The notes beneath the pieces are model-generated. The model did not search any database and had not been told where the DNA came from. It saw only the letters and a program-made list of their open reading frames with translations. The translations under genes and the position numbers were made by a program. Below are positions 16,968-26,872 of a stretch of 64,000 nucleotides of DNA, one piece after another (within the stretch, counting starts at the first letter, position 1; every line of letters starts with the position of its first letter). Source of the DNA: DUPQ01 sp964563155 (GTDB taxonomy: Bacteria; Bacillota; Clostridia; DUPQ01); NCBI GenBank assembly GCA_964563155.1, contig CAZLVL010000005.1, positions 1 to 64,000 of the forward strand, written 5' to 3'.

Positions 16968-19400
16968 TTACTTTTCGTAAACTTCTAGCAATTCGATATC
17001 ATTCATCCATCCCCAGAAAGTAGTGATATCAGGTGTAACTGTATCAACGTTAACTCTTTCTGTGCTGAAGATGATAATATTTTGTCTTTGATATGAAGGT
17101 ACTTCAACAGCCCAGTCAATGATGATGTCTAAGCAGGCTTTGTAAACAGATTTTCTGTAGCCTTGATCATCAGACTTACGAGCTTCAACGATTAGATTGT
17201 CTAGTTCAGAATCTGCGATGTGATAGTGGTTAGAATCAGATCCGCCTCTACCAACGATTCCTGAGCTATGGTATACCTGATACATATCAGGATCAATTGT
17301 TGAACCCCATGCTGCTGTCCATAATTCTTGTGTTCCTGCATCTAGTCTGTCCCAAAGAACTGAAGAGTCAGATAAATCGTTAACTTCTAGAGTAATACCG
17401 ATTTTCTTTAAAGCTTCAGAAGAGTTGGTTAGAACTTGGAAGTTGGGGTGGTCCCCAGCTCCATCACCAGGAATTAGAGCTTCATAGGTTAAGCTTGCGC
17501 CTGCGGGTGCTGCTGTAAATTTCTTAGCAGAATCATCCCAGGTATAGCCTGCAGCCTTGAAGTAGTCTACAGCTGCATTTAGAGCTGCATCATATTTAGC
17601 TTGTGCATCCATATCTGATGTGTAAATAGGATTGCCATTAACATCAGTTGAGAATGCTACCTTGTAGTCAGCATCAGATTTTTGTGGAGCTGCCCAAGAT
17701 GTGTTAGAAATAGGATAGTTAATAACTGAAGCTGCATCGCCATAGTAGCTGTCAATAGCAACATCACGATATACTGCTAATATTGTAGCAATAGCTGTTC
17801 TTAAGTTCTTAGATTCTTTAGATTGAGAATCTGTTCCTACTCTTACTGTGTCAGCATTTAAGCCAACATAGCCATATCCAAGGTTGTCAACTGAACTTGT
17901 GGTAATTATATTTCCATCTAACTGGCCATTAGAGTTAAAGTCACGGATTTGTTGGAATTTAAGTTTTGAACCAGAAGGATTGGAAACGTCAATTGTTCCA
18001 GATGCTAAGGCTGTGATCTTATCACTTTCACCAACTTCTTTGAATTGGATGTATTTAACCTTAGGTGTTCCTTTGTAGTAATATTCGTTTGCTTCGAAAT
18101 AAACTACCTTGTCTTCATATTTTACAAATTTGTATGGTCCAGCACCCATAGGATTGGATGTTTTAGATTCAACAATGGAAAGATCTCCAAATGGGAATCC
18201 ATATTGACCATTTTTGTAATCATAAAGATTTTCATCACCATAATAGTGTAATGGTGTAATGCTTTGGCCTAAAATAGCATAAATAGCAGAAGCTTCGTAT
18301 CCTTGAGTTTTAACTTCAACTGTGTAGTTGTTAACTCTTGTAATACCAGTAATGCTCTTAATTCCATCTGCACCCATTGCTTCGTCTTTTGAACCGAATT
18401 CAAAGATAAACTTAGACTTAGCAGTATTTAATACGTCAGTATCATCAGCTGCTTCAGTATCCCAGTATTCTTCTGGATCGCCATCATAAGCTTCTTTTGT
18501 TTCTAACATATAGTCTTCTAGGGTTGGGAATTCGCCTTTAGCCATATCAAAGGTTTTTCCTGTTACTGCACCGATTAGGGTAGTATCTTCTGTGTAAGCA
18601 AAGCCCCACATTCTCATACCAAAGCCGATTTGCATTCCTTCACTTGCAGCAATTTCTGCACTGGAGTATGGGAACCAACCATCGTCAGCATATGCTAAGT
18701 AGTTATTAAATACATAACTTACAATTGCACCAACGTCATTTACCCACTCTTCATTTAGAAGTCTCCAGAAACCATCTTGTTGTTCTTTTGTCCAAGTATC
18801 AGATGCACTCCAATCATGATCTTCCCCAGCAGCATAAATGGCATCTACGATTGCAACGTATTTGTCATAAACTTCGTCTGTTGTTTGGGTTTGATAGTTC
18901 TTAAGACCTAAGATGTTATAAGAAGAAAGTGTTGTGGAACCAACATAAGAAGGATCACAATACACATAATAAGTGAATATTAGGTCATCAATGGTCATTA
19001 ACTTCCCATCGGAGAAAGCAACATCTTTTCTTATAGTTGCACGATAAGTGGTTATGTCCGCTTTTTCGTCATAGTCAACTGATAAATCAGCCATACCGGT
19101 ATAAAGATAATCGGTACCGTTAAAGTTAACTGTTTCACCCTTTATTGCGTTGTAAATAACTCCTCCAACTCTATCAGTAGTCATAAGTCCAACTTGAGTC
19201 ATGCCATAAACGTCAACGTCATAAGCAGTGTCTGCGAAGAAGGGGCTGAATTTTCCACTGAAAGGGTCATATCCGATAACTAGTGGAGTCATAATTGTGG
19301 CTTCGCCCTTTTTTGGTTTAGGCGCACAAGCAGACATCACTGCTACCAAGAGAATTACTACAAGCACAATGCTGAGTATACTCTTTGTTTTAAATTTCAT
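16968..19400 (-). CDS. oppA: Oligopeptide-binding lipoprotein OppA (extracellular solute-binding protein family 5)
   Basis: Substrate-binding subunit of the peptide importer. A signal peptide ends with the lipobox MSAC (Cys 26), so it is lipid-anchored outside the cell. The SBP_bac_5 signatures follow: DVAFSDGKLMTIDDLIFTYY and later MGAGPYKFVKYED and ELWTAAWGSTIDPDMYQVYH. At 810 residues it is much longer than typical OppA (about 540-600), with acidic insertions in the first half (roughly residues 160-330). A GAGGAGG site and a near-consensus promoter precede it, and it is the first gene of the operon. Confidence 0.93.
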   Translation of the reverse strand: MKFKTKSILSIVLVVILLVAVMSACAPKPKKGEATIMTPLVIGYDPFSGKFSPFFADTAYDVDVYGMTQVGLMTTDRVGGVIYNAIKGETVNFNGTDYLYTGMADLSVDYDEKADITTYRATIRKDVAFSDGKLMTIDDLIFTYYVYCDPSYVGSTTLSSYNILGLKNYQTQTTDEVYDKYVAIVDAIYAAGEDHDWSASDTWTKEQQDGFWRLLNEEWVNDVGAIVSYVFNNYLAYADDGWFPYSSAEIAASEGMQIGFGMRMWGFAYTEDTTLIGAVTGKTFDMAKGEFPTLEDYMLETKEAYDGDPEEYWDTEAADDTDVLNTAKSKFIFEFGSKDEAMGADGIKSITGITRVNNYTVEVKTQGYEASAIYAILGQSITPLHYYGDENLYDYKNGQYGFPFGDLSIVESKTSNPMGAGPYKFVKYEDKVVYFEANEYYYKGTPKVKYIQFKEVGESDKITALASGTIDVSNPSGSKLKFQQIRDFNSNGQLDGNIITTSSVDNLGYGYVGLNADTVRVGTDSQSKESKNLRTAIATILAVYRDVAIDSYYGDAASVINYPISNTSWAAPQKSDADYKVAFSTDVNGNPIYTSDMDAQAKYDAALNAAVDYFKAAGYTWDDSAKKFTAAPAGASLTYEALIPGDGAGDHPNFQVLTNSSEALKKIGITLEVNDLSDSSVLWDRLDAGTQELWTAAWGSTIDPDMYQVYHSSGIVGRGGSDSNHYHIADSELDNLIVEARKSDDQGYRKSVYKACLDIIIDWAVEVPSYQRQNIIIFSTERVNVDTVTPDITTFWGWMNDIELLEVYEK

Positions 19401-19444
19401 AATTTACCTCCTCAAATAAATACCTTGTAGTTAAAGTTTTAAAC

Positions 19445-19473
19445 ATAATATCATGGTCACTTACAAGTGTCAA
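19445..19473 (-). promoter_or_regulatory. oppA promoter
   Basis: On the minus strand TTGACA (19468-19473) is followed after exactly 17 bases by TATTAT (19445-19450), 45 bases before the oppA ATG. This is a strong vegetative sigma-factor promoter for the opp operon. No CodY-type box was identified with confidence around it. Confidence 0.85.
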
Positions 19474-19557
19474 CGAATTTTACCACCTAGATTTCACAAT
19501 TTAGACACATTTGACCGCAATCTTCATGGATTTTTCAATTTTTCATTTATATGCTTG

Positions 19558-20940
19558 TTACTTATATGATTTGATTAAATCTGCCATTTTATTGGCTGAC
19601 TCTTTGACATGGTCTTCATCTTCCCCTTCAACCATAACCCTAATAACAGGCTCTGTCCCAGAGACTCTTAGAATAATCCTACCTTTTTCTCCTAAATCTG
19701 CTTGAATGCTTTGTAGGAGGATACAAATATCTTCTTTAGAACAAATCTCTTTTTTAAGAGTTTCATCTATTTCCACATTAATCATAAGCTGGGGAAAGGG
19801 ATTTATTATTTCAAAAATATCCTTAGATTTAAGATCCATTTCAATTAAAGCCTGACAAATAATTAAAGAAGCTAAGATTCCATCTCCAGTGGTAGAAGGT
19901 GGCATAGATATAATATGGCCTGACTGTTCTCCACCTAAGGTAAAACCTTCTTCAATCATTTTTTCAGCTACATACCTATCTCCCACATTGGTCTTTACTA
20001 AACTAATCCCCTCTTTTTTTGCAAATAGGTCCATAGCTAAATTACTTAGACTGGTTACCACCAAAGTATTTTTATTTAAAAGCCCTAATCTATTATAGTA
20101 AAGGGCAAGTAGAGCCATTAAAACATCTCCATTTAACTCTCTACCTAGACTATCTACTCCTATTACCCTATCGGCATCTCCATCATAGGCAAAACCTATA
20201 TCAAAGTCTCCCTTTTTAATTTCTTGAGATAAAGCCTTTATATATGTAGAGCCACATTGGTCATTTATATTAATTCCATTGGGTTTATTATTAATAACCT
20301 CTACCTGACAGCCCAATTGTCTAAAGACCTCTGGAGCAATATGACTGGCAGCTCCATTGGCACAGTCTAATAAAACCTTAATCTTACTTATATCCACTTT
20401 TACTTTATCTTTTAAAAAGGAAATATATTGTCCCTTACAGTCTAAATCTTTTATAATGCTACCAATAGAGTCATGAGTTTTTAAATTGATATAATTTCCG
20501 CTTTCTAAAAGAGCTTCAATTTCATTTTCTATTTCATCGTCTAATTTATAGCCATCTTTATCAAAAAACTTAATACCATTGTATTCATATGAATTATGGG
20601 AAGCTGAAATGGATATGCCTGCGTCGCAGTCATAATATTTGGTCAAGTAGGCTACAGCTGGAGTTGTTATGGTATTTGCCCTTATAACTTCAGCACCCAT
20701 GGCACAAAGTCCTGCCTCCATGGCTGAAACCAACATGTCTGACGAGATTCTAGTATCAGCACCAATTAAGACCTTGGGCTTATGACAGTTCTTACCTGCT
20801 AAAACCCTGGCCCCTGCCTTTGCCAAATTAAAGGCAAAATTAGCAGTTATATCAATATTAGCTAGACCTCTTACTCCATCAGTACCAAATAGTTTTCCCA
20901 TACAAATTTTGCATAATCCAGTCAGTGACTTATCATGCAT
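19558..20940 (-). CDS. glmM: Phosphoglucosamine mutase GlmM
   Basis: GlmM converts glucosamine-6-phosphate to glucosamine-1-phosphate for UDP-GlcNAc and peptidoglycan synthesis. The start region MGKLFGTDGVRG, the phosphoserine loop GISISASHNSYEYNGIKFF, metal loop YDGDADRVIG and the phosphate-binding RVSGTEPVIRVMVEGE are all present. Family alignments would start at ATG 20901 (MGKLFG), but that codon lacks a ribosome-binding site, whereas ATG 20940 overlaps the previous stop (ATGA) behind AAAGGAG and adds 13 residues. The cdaA-cdaR-FAD protein-glmM order matches the conserved Firmicutes cluster; c-di-AMP synthase and GlmM are known to interact. Confidence 0.95.
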   Translation of the reverse strand: MHDKSLTGLCKICMGKLFGTDGVRGLANIDITANFAFNLAKAGARVLAGKNCHKPKVLIGADTRISSDMLVSAMEAGLCAMGAEVIRANTITTPAVAYLTKYYDCDAGISISASHNSYEYNGIKFFDKDGYKLDDEIENEIEALLESGNYINLKTHDSIGSIIKDLDCKGQYISFLKDKVKVDISKIKVLLDCANGAASHIAPEVFRQLGCQVEVINNKPNGININDQCGSTYIKALSQEIKKGDFDIGFAYDGDADRVIGVDSLGRELNGDVLMALLALYYNRLGLLNKNTLVVTSLSNLAMDLFAKKEGISLVKTNVGDRYVAEKMIEEGFTLGGEQSGHIISMPPSTTGDGILASLIICQALIEMDLKSKDIFEIINPFPQLMINVEIDETLKKEICSKEDICILLQSIQADLGEKGRIILRVSGTEPVIRVMVEGEDEDHVKESANKMADLIKSYK

Positions 20941-22525
20941 CTCCTTTTAACTTATATTTTTCAATAATAGCCTGAGCTGTTTTAATGCCATCAATGGCAG
21001 CAGACATAATACCACCTGCATAACCTGCCCCTTCACCACAAGGATAAAAACCTTCAAATCCTAGAGCTACTCTTTTTTCATCTCTTAAGATTCGTATAGG
21101 TGATGAAGTCCTAGTTTCACAAGCTGTTAAAACCCCTTTTGTAAAACAAGGGATTTTCTTTTCCATTCCATAAATAGCTTGGCTAATATCATTATAAATG
21201 TTTTTGTCATAAATATCACTTATATCTGTAAACATATAGCCTGGCCTTATGCTTGGCTTTACTCTGTTAGACCTTTCCATCTCTTGATTTAAAAAGCCAT
21301 TTACACTAGAGACTCCCGCTACATAGGTTCCTCCACCTTTTATAAAGGCCCTTTTTTCTATTTCTCTTTGAAAAACCATTCCTGCTAAGGGATGCTTACT
21401 TCCAAAATCCTTTTGGTCTACAGAGGCTACCAAGGCACTGTTAGCATTAATACCATCTCTTTTAGATAGACTCATACCATTGGTAACTAAAAGATTTTCC
21501 TCAGAAGAGGCATTTACCACATAGCCTCCTGGACACATACAAAAGGTATATACAGACCTTCCGGATAAAGCCCTGTGGCTTAGGGAATACTCAGCTGCTA
21601 AATCAATATATTTCTTTCCTTGGCCATACATACACTCATCAATATCTTCTTGTAAATGCTCAATTCTGTAACCAACAGAAAAAGCCTTAGATTCTAAAGG
21701 CAATCCCCTATGAAAAAGCATTTCATAGGTATCTCTGGCACTGTGGCCTGTAGCTAGGACTAAGACATCCACATCCATTTTTTCTTTATCATTTATATAT
21801 ACTTGTTTGACTTTATTATTCTTATCTACCTTTAGGTCTGTTAGTTGAGATTCAAACAAGAAAACACCTCCAGCTTGTATAATTGCATTTCTTAGGTTGG
21901 GTATAATCTTTTTAAGGACATCTGAACCAATATGGGGTTTAGCCTCATAAAGAATAGAGGCATCTGCTCCCATTTCATGTAAAAGGGACAATACCCAAAA
22001 AGAGGCTGGATCTTTTATTCTTGTAAAAAGTTTTCCATCTGAAAAGGTTCCAGCTCCTCCTTCTCCAAATTGAATATTGGAATTGGTATTAAGCTGTCCA
22101 CTATCCATAAAAGAAAAGATATCTTCTTCTCTTTTTTCTACCTTTTTACCTCTTTCTATTACATAGGGTTTATAGCCTTCTTTTGCCAAAAGATAGGCTG
22201 CAAAAAGCCCTGCTGGTCCAGCTCCCACTATTAAAGGATTTTTGCAGGGAATATTTCCTTGTTTAATAGGCTCTAAAACAAAGGGCTCATAAACTTTTAG
22301 ATTCATTTTATTAATAAACTTATCATCTGCTTCAAAGACAGCACTTATGACATACTTAATGTTCTTCTTTTTTCTAGCATCTAGAGATTTTCTTTGTAAA
22401 AAGGAAATCTTAATATTATTATTCTTAAGAAGCTTTCTTGCTTTTTTTTCGACAACTTCTAATAAATCTGTCTTATGGGCTTCTTCAATGGGCACATTTA
22501 TACCCTCGTACAAAAACTTGGTCAT
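20933..22525 (-). CDS. FAD-dependent oxidoreductase-like protein (NAD(FAD)-utilising dehydrogenase family)
   Basis: A 530-residue protein with an N-terminal alpha/beta domain of about 95 residues, then the dinucleotide-binding motif VGAGPAGLFAAYLLAKEG, a QFGEGGAGTFSDGKL segment and, near the C-terminus, GYAGGIMSAAIDGIK, all typical of this conserved FAD family. Its reaction is not established. It lies between cdaR and glmM and overlaps glmM by 8 bases; the placement in a cell-wall/c-di-AMP cluster is conserved in many Clostridia but does not by itself give a function. Confidence 0.88.
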   Translation of the reverse strand: MTKFLYEGINVPIEEAHKTDLLEVVEKKARKLLKNNNIKISFLQRKSLDARKKKNIKYVISAVFEADDKFINKMNLKVYEPFVLEPIKQGNIPCKNPLIVGAGPAGLFAAYLLAKEGYKPYVIERGKKVEKREEDIFSFMDSGQLNTNSNIQFGEGGAGTFSDGKLFTRIKDPASFWVLSLLHEMGADASILYEAKPHIGSDVLKKIIPNLRNAIIQAGGVFLFESQLTDLKVDKNNKVKQVYINDKEKMDVDVLVLATGHSARDTYEMLFHRGLPLESKAFSVGYRIEHLQEDIDECMYGQGKKYIDLAAEYSLSHRALSGRSVYTFCMCPGGYVVNASSEENLLVTNGMSLSKRDGINANSALVASVDQKDFGSKHPLAGMVFQREIEKRAFIKGGGTYVAGVSSVNGFLNQEMERSNRVKPSIRPGYMFTDISDIYDKNIYNDISQAIYGMEKKIPCFTKGVLTACETRTSSPIRILRDEKRVALGFEGFYPCGEGAGYAGGIMSAAIDGIKTAQAIIEKYKLKGDA

Positions 22526-22538
22526 CTGTAATCCTTAT

Positions 22539-24044
22539 TTACTTATTTGATACTAAAATTGGAATCTTAATTTCTTCATAAAGTCTAACGTTATCAGGTA
22601 GGTTCTCATCCTTTACCAAGGCATCGATTAAATGAACTCCTTCTGCTAAATCAGCTACATCAACAAAGATCTTTAACTCTGAAACATCCACTCCCTCTAA
22701 ATCCTTATTCAATCCAACTAGTCTCATAACAATGATATCATTATCTATATCATAGTTGTATGAATAAGAAGTGTTGGCTAAAACCACCCTATCTCTATTG
22801 ATAGAAAATGAGGCAATAGTCTCTACATATATATTTACAGTAGAGGCTTCTACAAGGGTTACATTAGCAGCCAAAGGAGATAACCTAATGGCAAGAGACC
22901 TCTGTCCATCGCTTAAACCTAATAAATCAACATAAGGTAAGAGGTCTTTTTTAGTTAAAAGATTAAGTACTGACCCTCTACCCTTTATTACGATATAAAA
23001 GTCGTTTTGATTAATACCATATTCTTTTAATAAGCTTTTGTTTCTTGTTTCCAATTCACTTATGTCATAATCAAACCTTTTTGTGCTTAACTCTTCAATG
23101 TTTACATTAATCTTTATCTTGTTACTTAAGTTTATGTCATTTGACATAGTGTATATATTGGTAGATGCAGGGGTAAGAAGGCTAACCTCTGTTGAAAAGG
23201 ACTCTGTTTTACCAGATATATCTAGAGTTTCAGTATAAATGGTATCAATCTCATCAATTACACTAATATCCCCTACTAAAATAGCGTCTGTATAGTGAAG
23301 GGTGTTTCCTAAGTAAACATGGTCTTCACCCAATTTGGAGGTACCACTTAGTTTTGAAGCAAGCTTTATTTGCTTTCCTACAATTACACTTACGTCCACA
23401 GTAACAGCATTGGAATATTCATTTATAATATTTCCATTTTTATCATAGACCTTACAGGCCTTTCTTATGGTAAAGGGCTGATAGGTATCATCTAAGTCCA
23501 CCTCCACCTCAATACTTCCAATATTGGAAACAATAGAGGTAATATCAGATATGGATTGAATGCTAGGGGTTACTGTATAGGCTACCAGAACATAACCCTC
23601 AGGCAATTGGCCAGAAAAGTTTAGAACAACAGGAAATTCAGAAGAAACTACCTTTTCCACAGCAATATCTTTGATTAAATCCTTTTCATCATAGGAAAAG
23701 GTAATATTTGCCTTTCCAGAGTAATCAAGGGACTTTACCTTAATTGTATTGGTATCTTCACTTATTATTTCCATATAGTCTATAAGGGCTGAAAAGTCTT
23801 GGGCTTTTACATTATCAATTTCACTGGATGAACCCTTAATTTGAATATCTAAAAAGGTATCAGGATTATCCACCACTTTAAAGCCTCTAAGATTAAGGTT
23901 CTTTTCATTTACAATGCTTACAGGAATGGTGATGCTTTTCATTTCTATAGGGTTATTGTTTACGGTAACAATAAACCAAACAAAGACTGCTATTACTAAA
24001 GATAATATTTTCAAAAAGAGGTTTTCTTTAATTCTACTCCACAT
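22539..24044 (-). CDS. cdaR: CdaR-type YbbR-domain protein, regulator of diadenylate cyclase
   Basis: A single N-terminal membrane helix (LKILSLVIAVFVWFIVTV) followed by an extracytoplasmic region of several tandem YbbR domains of about 80-90 residues each (starting near residues 35, 125, 220 and 320 and ending in a final strand-rich part). The recurring phrase 'F.V.L.' with 'PS....V.G' strands is typical. CdaR binds CdaA and modulates c-di-AMP synthesis. The ATG overlaps the end of cdaA by 11 bases, confirming operon coupling. Confidence 0.88.
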   Translation of the reverse strand: MWSRIKENLFLKILSLVIAVFVWFIVTVNNNPIEMKSITIPVSIVNEKNLNLRGFKVVDNPDTFLDIQIKGSSSEIDNVKAQDFSALIDYMEIISEDTNTIKVKSLDYSGKANITFSYDEKDLIKDIAVEKVVSSEFPVVLNFSGQLPEGYVLVAYTVTPSIQSISDITSIVSNIGSIEVEVDLDDTYQPFTIRKACKVYDKNGNIINEYSNAVTVDVSVIVGKQIKLASKLSGTSKLGEDHVYLGNTLHYTDAILVGDISVIDEIDTIYTETLDISGKTESFSTEVSLLTPASTNIYTMSNDINLSNKIKINVNIEELSTKRFDYDISELETRNKSLLKEYGINQNDFYIVIKGRGSVLNLLTKKDLLPYVDLLGLSDGQRSLAIRLSPLAANVTLVEASTVNIYVETIASFSINRDRVVLANTSYSYNYDIDNDIIVMRLVGLNKDLEGVDVSELKIFVDVADLAEGVHLIDALVKDENLPDNVRLYEEIKIPILVSNK

Positions 24045-24906
24045 TTCTCCACCCCTTCTTTATAATCTTCCTAATATTCTTTTTATCATCCTTATCCTTT
24101 ACAAAATTCATCAATAGTGCCTTTCTCAAGGAGTCACTATTGAGATTTCTTACTAAACCACCATTAGAGGCATAGGATATTTTTCCACTTTCTTCAGATA
24201 CAATAACCGCTATACTGTCTGATACCTCAGTAATCCCTAGGCCTCCTCTGTGTCTCATTCCCAGCTCAGTACCTAAATTAGGATTATCGGTTAAGGGTAG
24301 AAGACAAGATGCAGCAATTATTTTATCCTTTCTAATAATCACAGCTCCATCATGTAAGGGAGTTTTAGGAACAAAAATGTTTTCTAGAAGCTCTTGTGAT
24401 ACCTCTGCATTTAGCTGGACTCCTGTGTTCATAAACTCACCGATTTTAGTTTCTTTTTCTAAAACAATTAAAGCTCCAATGTATTGCTCTGATAGACTGG
24501 TACAAGCCTTTACAATCTCCTCTATTACAGCTGAGGTTTTAACAGCTTCTTCATCTCCCATAGAGGAGAAAAACTGGGTGAATTCACTGGTCCCCAACCT
24601 TTCTAAAACCTTTCTTATTTCAGGTTGAAATAGTACAACCATGGATAAGGCTGTAAAAGCTAAAATATTGTTAAATAGATAGGTCATAATTTGCAGACCT
24701 AAAAAGTTACTGATTATAGCGACAATAAAGATAATTAGAATCCCCTTTAAAAGACTCCAAGCCCTAATTTCTTTAACAAAGACAATTAACCTATAAATCA
24801 GATAGGTAACAATGGCAATATCCAAAATAGCGGATATAACCGTTAAGGGGCTAGTCATTTCTAATTTAAAATATTTAATTTGCTCAAACCAATCTATTCT
24901 AAACAT
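24034..24906 (-). CDS. cdaA: Diadenylate cyclase CdaA (DacA)
   Basis: Condenses two ATP into c-di-AMP, the essential second messenger for potassium and wall homeostasis in Firmicutes. Three N-terminal helices (about residues 17-90) lead into the DAC domain, where the catalytic DGA (PLHDGAVIIR) and RHR (GMRHRGGLG) motifs are intact. 290 residues is slightly longer than average. ATG 24906 is preceded by an AGGG-type ribosome-binding site. It heads the cdaA-cdaR-FAD-glmM operon. Confidence 0.95.
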   Translation of the reverse strand: MFRIDWFEQIKYFKLEMTSPLTVISAILDIAIVTYLIYRLIVFVKEIRAWSLLKGILIIFIVAIISNFLGLQIMTYLFNNILAFTALSMVVLFQPEIRKVLERLGTSEFTQFFSSMGDEEAVKTSAVIEEIVKACTSLSEQYIGALIVLEKETKIGEFMNTGVQLNAEVSQELLENIFVPKTPLHDGAVIIRKDKIIAASCLLPLTDNPNLGTELGMRHRGGLGITEVSDSIAVIVSEESGKISYASNGGLVRNLNSDSLRKALLMNFVKDKDDKKNIRKIIKKGWRNVE

Positions 24907-25041
24907 GGTCCCTAAAGCTACCTTTACCTTAATTTTATATGAAAATAATCTCTTATCTCATTATATACCAAAATACATGTATTATTATACAATTCTTTAA
25001 AAGTGCTGTATATACAAATATTACCAAAATACTAGACCGAC

Positions 25042-26676
25042 CTAGTTGGAAATTTGTTGTCTAACTAGGCCCATTTCACAATATTTTTCTCGAATCTTTG
25101 GCTTTTCAATTTTCCCAGTAGGATTTCTTGGGACCTTATCAAAGATAAAGACCTTGGGTCGCTTGTAACGAGGCAACCCATTACAAAACTCTTCCATATC
25201 TTGGTCTGTTACAAAATGACCAGTCTTTACTTCAACAATTGCAGCTGCAATCTCTCCTACTCTTTTATCTGGTAACCCTATTACAGCCACATCCTTAATG
25301 GACTCATGGCCTCTCATAAAATCTTCTATTTGAACTGGATAGATATTTTCTCCACCAGTAATAATTACATCCTTTTTTCTATCCACTAAAAAGATAAAGC
25401 CATCTTCATCTTGCATAGCCATATCCCCTGTGTGTAACCAACCATCTTTTAAGACCTCTTTAGTAGCTGCTTCATCCTTGTAATAGCACTTCATAAGGCC
25501 AGGTCCTTTAACAGCCAGCTCCCCCACTTGACCTAGAAGAACCTCTTCATTAAACTCATCCACAATCTTGGTCTGCCAACCATATCCTGGAATTCCTATA
25601 GCCCCTACCTTATGAATGTTTTCCATACCTAAATGAACACATCCTGGCCCTATAGATTCGCTTAAGCCATAGTTAGTATCATAGTCGTGGTCAGGAAAAA
25701 CCTTCTTCCATCTTTGAATAAGACTTGGAGGTACTGGCTGAGCCCCTATATGCATAAGCCTCCATTGGTCTAAAGAATAATCTTTAAGATTAATCTCTCC
25801 CCCTTCAATTGCATCTAAGATATCTTGAGCCCAAGGAACCAAAAGCCAAACAATGGTAATCATCTCTTTGGACACAGCCTCTAAAATCCACTTAGGTTTT
25901 ACTCCTTTTAACAAGACTGCCTTACTACCCACTAAAAAACTTCCAAACCAGTGCATTTTTGCCCCAGTATGATAAAGAGGTGGAATACATAAGAAGTTAT
26001 CTTCCTTTGTCTGCTTATGATGTTCATTTTCTGTTACACAAGACCAATAAAGGGCATGATGACTGTGCAAAATGGCCTTAGGAAAACCTGTGGTTCCAGA
26101 AGAAAAGTATAGGGCTGCATCGTCTTCATAGGATAAAGAAATATCTACCCTTTCACAAGATGCCTTTAGCACTTCATCATCATAACTAGTTGCAAAACTA
26201 GGACAATCCTCTCCCACATAAATTAAAGGAGAAAATTTCTTTATCTCATCACATATTTTTTCAATTCTACTAACAAATTCTCTACCATAGATTAGAGCAA
26301 TTGAGTCTGACTTATTTAAACAATAGAGTATTTCATCTGATGTATATCTGTAATTTAAAGGAACTGCTAGAGCCCCAGCTTTTAAGATTCCAAAATATAT
26401 GGGTAGCCACTCAATGCAGTTCATTAAAAGAATTGCAATTTTATCCCCCTTTTTAATGCCCTTATCCATAAGAAAATTAGCTACCCGATTAGCTGTATCA
26501 TCAAACTTTTTCCAGGATATCTCTTTTTGGTATGAGGCATCTGGATTAGTTTCAATAAGGGAGAATTCCCTCCATGTTTTTTCTCTATTTTCTTCTGCTT
26601 CTGGATTGATTTCCACCAAAGCTATATCATTGGGGAATTTTTCTGCATTTTCTTCCAATATTTTGGTTATAACCAT
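25042..26676 (-). CDS. AMP-dependent acyl-CoA synthetase/ligase
   Basis: Activates a carboxylic acid through an acyl-adenylate to the CoA thioester. The ATP loop YFSSGTTGFPKAI is at about residue 193, then YGLSESIG, GWLHTGDMA and the C-terminal GKIEKPKIRE with the catalytic lysine (PTGKIEK). Residues 19-38 and 39-58 are an in-frame tandem duplication (both read 'L.E.NP.A...E..W..F'), so the N-terminus is about 20 residues longer than in relatives. It is monocistronic and divergent from the UroD-family gene, which may share its regulation. Acid specificity is unknown. Confidence 0.9.
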   Translation of the reverse strand: MVITKILEENAEKFPNDIALVEINPEAEENREKTWREFSLIETNPDASYQKEISWKKFDDTANRVANFLMDKGIKKGDKIAILLMNCIEWLPIYFGILKAGALAVPLNYRYTSDEILYCLNKSDSIALIYGREFVSRIEKICDEIKKFSPLIYVGEDCPSFATSYDDEVLKASCERVDISLSYEDDAALYFSSGTTGFPKAILHSHHALYWSCVTENEHHKQTKEDNFLCIPPLYHTGAKMHWFGSFLVGSKAVLLKGVKPKWILEAVSKEMITIVWLLVPWAQDILDAIEGGEINLKDYSLDQWRLMHIGAQPVPPSLIQRWKKVFPDHDYDTNYGLSESIGPGCVHLGMENIHKVGAIGIPGYGWQTKIVDEFNEEVLLGQVGELAVKGPGLMKCYYKDEAATKEVLKDGWLHTGDMAMQDEDGFIFLVDRKKDVIITGGENIYPVQIEDFMRGHESIKDVAVIGLPDKRVGEIAAAIVEVKTGHFVTDQDMEEFCNGLPRYKRPKVFIFDKVPRNPTGKIEKPKIREKYCEMGLVRQQISN

Positions 26677-26827
26677 ATACTACCGTCCTACCTTGCTACC
26701 TAATATTCGATACAGTAACCTATTATAGCATTAAATAAATATTTGACAATCAAATATGAATTTAGCTTACCCAAAAACACTATAACCATAAAAAAAGAAA
26801 AAATATTGATTATGTGTACTCCTGTAA

Positions 26828-26842
26828 AAGTATAGTATACTT
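26828..26842. promoter_or_regulatory. 15-bp perfect palindrome, candidate operator
   Basis: AAGTATA-G-TATACTT is a perfect inverted repeat with a one-base centre, directly followed by a second small inverted repeat CTTAC-AA-GTAAG (26840-26851). It sits 30-45 bases before the GTG start of the UroD-family gene and contains TATAGT/TATACT sequences that could be its -10 box, so a bound repressor would cover the promoter. The binding protein is unknown; no regulator gene is adjacent. Confidence 0.5.
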
Positions 26843-26872
26843 ACAAGTAAGCAAAGTTAAGGAGAAAAAAGA

